From JANNAT01 sp031384605 (lineage in GTDB: Bacteria; Pseudomonadota; Alphaproteobacteria; Rhodobacterales; Rhodobacteraceae): a DNA stretch of 64,000 nt. Location of the stretch: NCBI GenBank assembly GCA_031384605.1, contig JANNAT010000141.1, positions 124,001 through 188,000 of the forward strand. Reading direction: 5' to 3'. Under the pieces are notes generated by a model. The model worked only from the letters and a program-made list of their open reading frames with translations. It was not told the DNA's origin and searched no databases. Shown here piece after piece: positions 59,250 through 64,000 of this stretch. Position numbers and translations under genes: made by a program. Numbering within the stretch: the stretch's first letter is position 1; the number at the start of each line of letters is the position of its first letter.

Positions 59250-60092
59250 TCAGCCGCGATTGCCGGTTTTCTCTTGCGACATAAGGCGGCTGATATCGGC
59301 ATCTGCAATAGCGTCGTGCGCATAACTGAACGTTCCCAGCGACTGCACTTCTTTGGCCGCGCGCATCACCGCGCCATATGCAGCACGCGCGAATGACCCA
59401 CCAACGCTGATGCGCCACACACCCGCCGCAGAAAGCTCGGCCACCGAATAGCTGGGTCCAGCCAGCCCCATGACAACATTCACCGGCCTGTCCACCGCGC
59501 GGCAAACGGTTCTGATCGCCGCGATATCGGGCAGACCCGGTGCATAGAGCACATCCGCCCCCGCATCGGCAAAAGCCTGCAGTCGTTTGATTGTGTCGTC
59601 CAGATCGGGCCGTCCCCAAAGATAGTTTTCTGCGCGGGCCGTCAGCAAAAACGGCAAATCCTGCGCCGCATCAGCGGCAGCTTGAATGCGGTCAACGGCC
59701 TGCAAGATATCAAAGATCGGCGCATTGGCATCACCCGTCGCATCTTCGATAGACCCGCCAACAAGCCCAATTTGACACGCCATGCGAACGGTCTGCGCGC
59801 ACATCTCTGGTTCCGCGCCAAACCCGTCTTCCAGATCGCCAGTGACAGGAAGCGGTGTTGCATTCACGATCTCGGTGGCATTCATAAGGATCTCGTCCCG
59901 GCTAAGCCCCGCAATGGAATCCCGTTTGCCTTTCGAAAACGCATAGCCGGCACTTGTGGTCGCAAGCGCCTCAAACCCCAGACTGGCCAATAGCCGCGCT
60001 GATCCTGCATCCCAAGGATTGGGAATAACAAAGGCCTTGTCTGCGTAATGAAGGGCTTTCAAGCGCGCAAATTTTTGTAGCTGATCTGACAT
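59250..60092 (-). CDS. Isocitrate lyase / PEP mutase family protein
   Basis: The 280-residue TIM-barrel protein has AFVIPNPWDAGSARLLASLGFEALATTSAG (quoted partly; residues 19-48), the metal site LPVTGDLEDGFG (about 82), and IEDATGDAN (about 115) with ARAENYLWGRPDL (about 152). It lacks the KKCGH-type Cys loop of isocitrate lyase, so it belongs to the oxaloacetate hydrolase/PEP mutase-like group; the reaction is not known. Confidence 0.87.
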   Translation of the reverse strand: MSDQLQKFARLKALHYADKAFVIPNPWDAGSARLLASLGFEALATTSAGYAFSKGKRDSIAGLSRDEILMNATEIVNATPLPVTGDLEDGFGAEPEMCAQTVRMACQIGLVGGSIEDATGDANAPIFDILQAVDRIQAAADAAQDLPFLLTARAENYLWGRPDLDDTIKRLQAFADAGADVLYAPGLPDIAAIRTVCRAVDRPVNVVMGLAGPSYSVAELSAAGVWRISVGGSFARAAYGAVMRAAKEVQSLGTFSYAHDAIADADISRLMSQEKTGNRG

Positions 60093-60256
60093 GGCATGTC
60101 CCCATACATCGCGTTAAACGACATACGCACAAATGGAACAAATTAGCAACATATTGCGTGCCCATGGCCAAGTTTGGCGCAAATAGCCGGATTTTTCAGG
60201 CTGATGAGACGTAACGGCCATGTTGCCAGACTACTAAAGCCGCGATCAATAAAATC

Positions 60257-60284
60257 AGGCCGGAACGCCATCGCGCCCCGGCCT
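60257..60284 (-). terminator. Terminator after the aminotransferase gene
   Basis: AGGCCGG and CCGGCCT (60257-60263 and 60278-60284) pair around a GC-rich loop; on the minus strand GATTTTATT follows. 42-69 nt past the aminotransferase stop. Confidence 0.75.
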
Positions 60285-60325
60285 TGTATTTTGTGGGCTT
60301 GGCCAGATTTCCCGGCTCGCGAAAG

Positions 60326-61603
60326 CTATGCCACCCGCGCCGCGTGAACCGCTTCTTCCAGAATATCCATCGCCTCGGCAAAGTGCGCATCCGGGATCGT
60401 GATCGGGGCCAGGAACCGCACCACGTTGCCGTAGACGCCGCAAGTCAGCAGGATCAGCCCGCGTTTCAGCGCCTCGGTGCGCACCCGGCCCGTGAACCCG
60501 GCGTCGGGTTCATGCGTGGTGGGGTTGGCGAATTCGACGCCCACCATGAAACCGGGGCCACGGATATCGACGATTTCGGGGGTGACAGACCGGATCGCTT
60601 CCAGCCGCTGTTTCAGACGACCGCCCAGCTCATTTGCGCGGGCGCACAAGTCTTCTTCCTCAATCACGTCCAGCACCGCGTTGGCCGCCGCAATGCCCAA
60701 GGGATTGCCGCCATAAGTGCCGCCCAAACCGCCGGGGTGGGCGGCATCCATCAGGGATGCTTTGCCCGTCAGCGCCGCCAGCGGCAAACCCCCCGCCAAA
60801 CCCTTGGCCATGGTGGTAATGTCTGCCGCCACGCCATAACCTTCCATCGCAAACAAGTGCCCCGTGCGGGCAAAGCCGGTCTGCACCTCATCCGCCACCA
60901 TCACGATGCCATGATCATCGCACAGCTTGCGAATGCCGCGCACCAACTCTTTCGGCGCGGGATAAAAGCCACCCTCGCCCTGCACCGGCTCAAAGATGAT
61001 CGCGGCAACGCGGGACGGGTCCAGATCGGCCTTGAACAGCTTGGTCAGCCCCGCCATCGCGTCTTCGGTGGTGATGCCATGCACGTCTTGTGGGAAGGGG
61101 ATGTGATAGACATCGGGCATCATCGCGCCGAAGCCCTTTTTATAGGGATCAACCTTGCCGGTCAGCGACATGCCCAGAAACGTGCGGCCATGAAACGCGC
61201 CGCCAAAGGCGATGATCGCCGATCGTCCCGTGGCAATCCGTGCCACTTTGATCGCATTTTCAACCGCCTCGGCCCCGGTGGTCACAAACACTGTCTTTTT
61301 CGGGAAATCCCCCGGCACGGCGGCGTTCAGCCGTTCCGCCAGACGCACATAATTTTCGTACGGCAGCACCTGATGGCAGGTATGGGTAAACCGCGACATC
61401 TGTTCCGTCACCGCCGCCATCACGCGCGGGTGGCAATGCCCGGTATTCACCACCGCAATGCCCGCCGCAAAGTCGATATAGCGGTTGCCTTCGATATCCC
61501 ACACTTCGGAATTCACCGCGTGATCGACATAGATCTGGGTCATCACGCCGATGCCCTTCGAGATAGAGGCATCACGGCGGGCGGCGACTTCGGCGTTCAG
61601 CAT
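60326..61603 (-). CDS. gabT: 4-aminobutyrate aminotransferase-type class III transaminase
   Basis: The 425-residue PLP enzyme starts at ATG 61603 (AAGGA, 8-nt spacing). Features: VWDIEGNRYIDFAAGIAVVNTGHCHP (quoted partly; about 35-60), VTTGAEAVENAIKVAR (about 110), AFHGRT (about 137), FEPVQGEGGFYPAP (about 208), DEVQTGFARTG (about 240), and the PLP Lys in TTMAKGLAGGLPLAA (about 268). It fits GabT, which moves the amino group of 4-aminobutyrate to 2-oxoglutarate. 5-aminovalerate activity is possible. Confidence 0.9.
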   Translation of the reverse strand: MLNAEVAARRDASISKGIGVMTQIYVDHAVNSEVWDIEGNRYIDFAAGIAVVNTGHCHPRVMAAVTEQMSRFTHTCHQVLPYENYVRLAERLNAAVPGDFPKKTVFVTTGAEAVENAIKVARIATGRSAIIAFGGAFHGRTFLGMSLTGKVDPYKKGFGAMMPDVYHIPFPQDVHGITTEDAMAGLTKLFKADLDPSRVAAIIFEPVQGEGGFYPAPKELVRGIRKLCDDHGIVMVADEVQTGFARTGHLFAMEGYGVAADITTMAKGLAGGLPLAALTGKASLMDAAHPGGLGGTYGGNPLGIAAANAVLDVIEEEDLCARANELGGRLKQRLEAIRSVTPEIVDIRGPGFMVGVEFANPTTHEPDAGFTGRVRTEALKRGLILLTCGVYGNVVRFLAPITIPDAHFAEAMDILEEAVHAARVA

Positions 61604-61714
61604 GGGGCGAGTCCTTGGTAAGATTTCACGTATTTGATCAAATTTAACGGCAAGTTTCAAGATATGACTTTATTCTGGGGGAATGCGCCATCACATCCTG
61701 TAGTATAAAAATCG

Positions 61715-62125
61715 TTGGTATCAGAAAGCATTGCCATATTTCTGCATCATGTGTCGATAGAGGTGCGCGATCTGGTCGCATCGGTGGCGTTTTACACCCA
61801 AGTGATCGGGCTGCGGCAGGTTGATCGTCCGGCGTTTCCGTCCAGCGGGGCATGGCTGGACTGCGCCGGACAGCAGGTGCATTTGAACCATAAACCAGAA
61901 ATGACACCACAAATTGGACGCAGGTTTGATCCGACAGGCCCGCATTTCGCCCTGCGCTGCGCCGATTTTGACGCGGCGGTTATCGGTCTGCGCGCCGCAG
62001 GGTATGATGAACATACGGCTTATGAACAGCGACGGCTGATCATTCACCGCACCGGCCTTGCCGGGTTTGCGCAGTTGTTTTTGTTTGATCCGGATTGGAA
62101 CCTGGTTGAAATCAACGCCGCCTAG
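61715..62125 (+). CDS. VOC (glyoxalase-like) family protein
   Basis: The 136-residue protein has a single vicinal-oxygen-chelate module pair: FLHHVSIEVRDLVASVAFYTQVIGL (quoted partly) with the metal His, FDPTGPHFALRCADFD, and a terminal LFLFDPDWNLVEI with Glu. The start is the TTG at 61715 without clear Shine-Dalgarno, so it is uncertain. The substrate is unknown. Divergent from gabT. Confidence 0.8.
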   Translation: MVSESIAIFLHHVSIEVRDLVASVAFYTQVIGLRQVDRPAFPSSGAWLDCAGQQVHLNHKPEMTPQIGRRFDPTGPHFALRCADFDAAVIGLRAAGYDEHTAYEQRRLIIHRTGLAGFAQLFLFDPDWNLVEINAA

Positions 62126-62193
62126 CCGCTGTTGCGGCAAAGCTGGAACAAGGTGCGGGTTGTTTTTGCACCGATGCAGATTCTGCACGATTG

Positions 62194-62208
62194 TTAATCA
62201 GCGGTTAA
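62194..62208. promoter_or_regulatory. Full CtrA box in front of dprA
   Basis: TTAA-TCAGCGG-TTAA is the exact TTAA-N7-TTAA consensus of the cell-cycle regulator CtrA. It lies 62-76 nt upstream of the dprA ATG. In rhodobacterial relatives CtrA controls competence and gene-transfer-agent reception genes including dprA. Confidence 0.75.
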
Positions 62209-62269
62209 TCTTATCACGACCAGACTGAACCTCGACAAAGGTGCGAATCGCGGTAGGGGCGTAAATCGG

Positions 62270-63472
62270 ATGGCGATGGCTTTGCACAAACCCGTAACTG
62301 CGGTGCAGGACGATCCGGTTTTGTGGCTGCAACTGGTCCGCTCTCGCCGGGTGGGGCCGGTGACGTTCCATCGGCTGGTGGGCGAACACGGCTCGGCGGC
62401 GGCGGCGCTGGCGGCTTTGCCGGATATTGCGATGCAGGCGGGCGTGCAAGGCTATGCCGTCTGCCCGATAGAGGTGGTGCGGCACGAAATGTCAGCCGCC
62501 CGGGTGGCAGGGGCGGTGATGCTGCTGTGGGGGCAGGCGGGCTATCCTGCGGGCCTGATGGATTTGCCAGATGCGCCTCCCGTGTTGTGGGCGCAAGGCG
62601 ATACCTCACTTTTATTGCGCCCGATGGTGGCGATGGTGGGCGCGCGCAATGCATCATCGCTGGGCCTGCGTATGGCGCGCCGTCTTGCCGAAGGGTTAGG
62701 GGCGGCGGGGCTGGTGGTGGTGTCGGGTCTGGCGCGTGGCATTGACGCGGAAGCGCACCGCGCAGCACTGGATACCGGCACAGTGGCTGTGCAGGCGGGC
62801 GGGGTGGATGTGATTTATCCAGAAGAAAACGCTGAACTGGCGGGCCAGATCGCCGCACGCGGTTGCCGGATATCGGAACAGCCGATGGGCTGCATCCCAC
62901 AAACCCGGCATTTCCCACAGCGCAACCGAATTGTATCGGGCCTGTCGCAGGCGGTGGTGGTGGTAGAGGCCGCCGCGCGATCGGGCAGCCTGATCACCGC
63001 GCGCAATGCGCTGGATCAGGGGCGCGACGTGCTGGCGGTGCCAGGACATCCGTTTGATGCGCGGGCGGCGGGCTGCAACATGCTGCTGCGCGACGGGGCC
63101 ACATTGGTGCGCGGCCCGGCCGATGTGTTAGAAGCGATAGGACTGCCGCAAGGCGCGCATCGCGGCAACGCGTCGGCCACAGACGCGGCCAACGGCGAGG
63201 CGAAAGACGAACCATTGACCGCGCGTCATATCCCAACGGGCGTAAGACCCGCGCCCTTGCCCGGCCCCGTGCCGCAACGCCGCCCGTTGGCCGACATTGC
63301 ATCAGTTCACGGACTGATCCTTGCGCGTCTTGGCCCCAGCCCCTTGGCCGAAGATCAATTGATCCGCGATCTGGCGATGTCAGCATCGTCGCTTGCGCCT
63401 GCGTTGATTGCGTTGGAGTTGGAAGGCCGCATTCAACGCCAATCGGGTGGTTTGTTATCGCGGATTGACTGA
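62270..63472 (+). CDS. dprA: DNA-processing protein DprA
   Basis: The 400-residue protein has an N-terminal SAM-like region (about 15-75: VRSRRVGPVTFHRLV), a Rossmann core (about 80-290: VAMVGARNASSLG, VVSGLARGIDAEAHRAAL, GGVDVIYPEEN, SEQPMGCIPQTRHFPQRNRIVSGLS, quoted in pieces, and SGSLITA) and a C-terminal winged helix (about 335-398). DprA loads RecA on incoming single-stranded DNA in transformation. A CtrA box lies upstream. Confidence 0.94.
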   Translation: MAMALHKPVTAVQDDPVLWLQLVRSRRVGPVTFHRLVGEHGSAAAALAALPDIAMQAGVQGYAVCPIEVVRHEMSAARVAGAVMLLWGQAGYPAGLMDLPDAPPVLWAQGDTSLLLRPMVAMVGARNASSLGLRMARRLAEGLGAAGLVVVSGLARGIDAEAHRAALDTGTVAVQAGGVDVIYPEENAELAGQIAARGCRISEQPMGCIPQTRHFPQRNRIVSGLSQAVVVVEAAARSGSLITARNALDQGRDVLAVPGHPFDARAAGCNMLLRDGATLVRGPADVLEAIGLPQGAHRGNASATDAANGEAKDEPLTARHIPTGVRPAPLPGPVPQRRPLADIASVHGLILARLGPSPLAEDQLIRDLAMSASSLAPALIALELEGRIQRQSGGLLSRID

Positions 63473-63513
63473 CAGCGCAGGGGCAGGGGGCCTGCTGTCA
63501 GGACTTGGCGAGG

Positions 63514-63535
63514 AAATTTTTTATCTAAAAAATTT
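63514..63535. repeat. AT-rich palindrome AAATTTTTTA-TC-TAAAAAATTT
   Basis: A 10-bp perfect palindrome 41 nt after the dprA stop, similar in position and form to the one at 34720-34741. Probably a terminator-like structure between dprA and topA. Confidence 0.55.
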
Positions 63536-63595
63536 GGCTCCTGACCCTGGCATTGCGCGCGCGCGTTGGCTGTGTAAAAGCTGGCGGGGTTTTTT

Positions 63596-63618
63596 GAGTA
63601 TTTTTACCAAGGTGAAAC
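63596..63618 (+). repeat. Dispersed tag, copy 5 (GAGTATTTTTACCAAGGTGA)
   Basis: Fifth copy, 61 nt after the AT palindrome and about 100 nt before topA. Confidence 0.6.
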
Positions 63619-63715
63619 GACGCGCTGGACCGTGTCACTGGCCCCGGTTGACAAGGGCGGCGCTTGGCCCACATGGTGCGCCGCCGCCCGTCCGTTTTCC
63701 AGCCGAGGATTTTTC

Positions 63716-64000
63716 ATGCCAGTCGTTGTTGTAGAATCCCCAGCTAAGGCCAAGACAATCAACAAATATCTTGGGTCCGACTATGTGGTTTTGGCCAGCT
63801 ATGGCCATGTCCGTGATTTGCCTGCGAAAGACGGATCGGTCGATACCGAAAACGGTTTTGACATGACATGGGAGGTGGCGCCCGACAGCAAAAAGCACAT
63901 TCGTGCCATTCAGGACGCGCTGAAAACCGATGACGAGTTAATCCTTGCAACCGACCCTGACCGCGAGGGCGAGGCGATTTCGTGGCACCTGCAGCAGGCG
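63716..64000 (+). CDS. topA: DNA topoisomerase I, N-terminal part (3' end outside window)
   Basis: 95 residues are visible from ATG 63716 (GAGGA upstream). PVVVVESPAKAKTINKYLG is the TOPRIM start with the conserved Glu; ASYGHVRDLP and ELILATDPDREGEAISWHL carry the Asp-x-Asp-x-Glu metal-binding residues. It relaxes negative supercoils. The remaining about 750 residues are beyond the window end. Confidence 0.96.
   Translation, partial: MPVVVVESPAKAKTINKYLGSDYVVLASYGHVRDLPAKDGSVDTENGFDMTWEVAPDSKKHIRAIQDALKTDDELILATDPDREGEAISWHLQQA

Noticed and set aside
60093..60325. Short hydrophobic minus-strand frame after the aminotransferase
   Set aside because: It runs out of the aminotransferase 3' end in another frame and spans the terminator hairpin.
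60284..61621. 445-codon open frame on the plus strand
   Set aside because: Antisense to the aminotransferase gene; low-complexity His/Arg/Gly composition; no ribosome-binding site.

Overview
The window looks like a chromosomal stretch of a high-GC alphaproteobacterium, most probably of the Rhodobacterales (roseobacter/rhodobacter-type). This is inferred from gcrA, a perfect CtrA-type box in front of dprA, a tad/cpa pilus locus whose pilins carry an Asp-Trp motif, a methylmalonyl-CoA epimerase/DUF1467 pair, and an N-terminally short PutA with a divergent Lrp-type regulator. Both window ends cut genes: a DUF1800 protein at the left and topA at the right. I see no rRNA, CRISPR array, prophage or intact insertion sequence, and one tRNA (Leu-TAA).

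Layout. 1-7.75 kb is housekeeping and small conserved genes: DUF1800/DUF1501, GNAT acetyltransferase, orphan response regulator, epimerase, CysZ/EI24-like membrane protein, nitroreductase, M48 lipoprotein protease, YigZ, diacylglycerol kinase. 7.7-12.3 kb is the most unusual part. It holds a DCC/DUF393 redox protein whose second CxxC cysteine is an in-frame TGA (candidate selenocysteine), an AT-richer membrane protein of unknown function, rimO, and an AT-rich toxin-antitoxin pair lying between two remnants of a DNA methyltransferase gene. 12.5-21 kb holds an AsmA protein, a TetR regulator with twin operators facing two membrane-protein genes, gcrA, guaD, mgtE and the folate cyclo-ligase.

21.2-33.5 kb is a complete Tad (tight adherence) pilus locus, all on the minus strand: two Flp-type pilins, CpaB, secretin CpaC, an OmpA-like lipoprotein, CpaE, CpaF, TadB, TadC, two TPR lipoproteins, the prepilin peptidase and an AAA ATPase. 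Terminators or hairpins after the first pilin and in two spacers suggest graded expression. 33.8-44 kb has a lytic transglycosylase, a CoA-transferase operon with a small membrane ORF between its two subunits, tRNA-Leu, the Lrp/PutA pair, a rhomboid protease, an inositol monophosphatase and an ABC-F protein.

44.3-51 kb is one tightly overlapping MoxR/DUF58 operon (RDD, SpoIIM-like, DUF58, MoxR ATPase, DUF4350, DUF4129) plus DUF805. 51.2-58.5 kb has an unassigned small protein, a divergent LysR(MetR)/metF pair with a perfect TGAA-N5-TTCA site between them, aroQ with a TTG start, a short acyl-AMP ligase paired with a thiolase homologue lacking two canonical catalytic residues, and a convergent BioMNY biotin ECF transporter. 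58.7-64 kb ends with a glycine-zipper lipoprotein, a PEP mutase/isocitrate lyase family enzyme, a 4-aminobutyrate-type aminotransferase, a VOC protein, dprA and the start of topA. A short dispersed tag (GAGTATTT, about 5 nt, then CCAA/ACAG and ATGAA) recurs at five gene borders.
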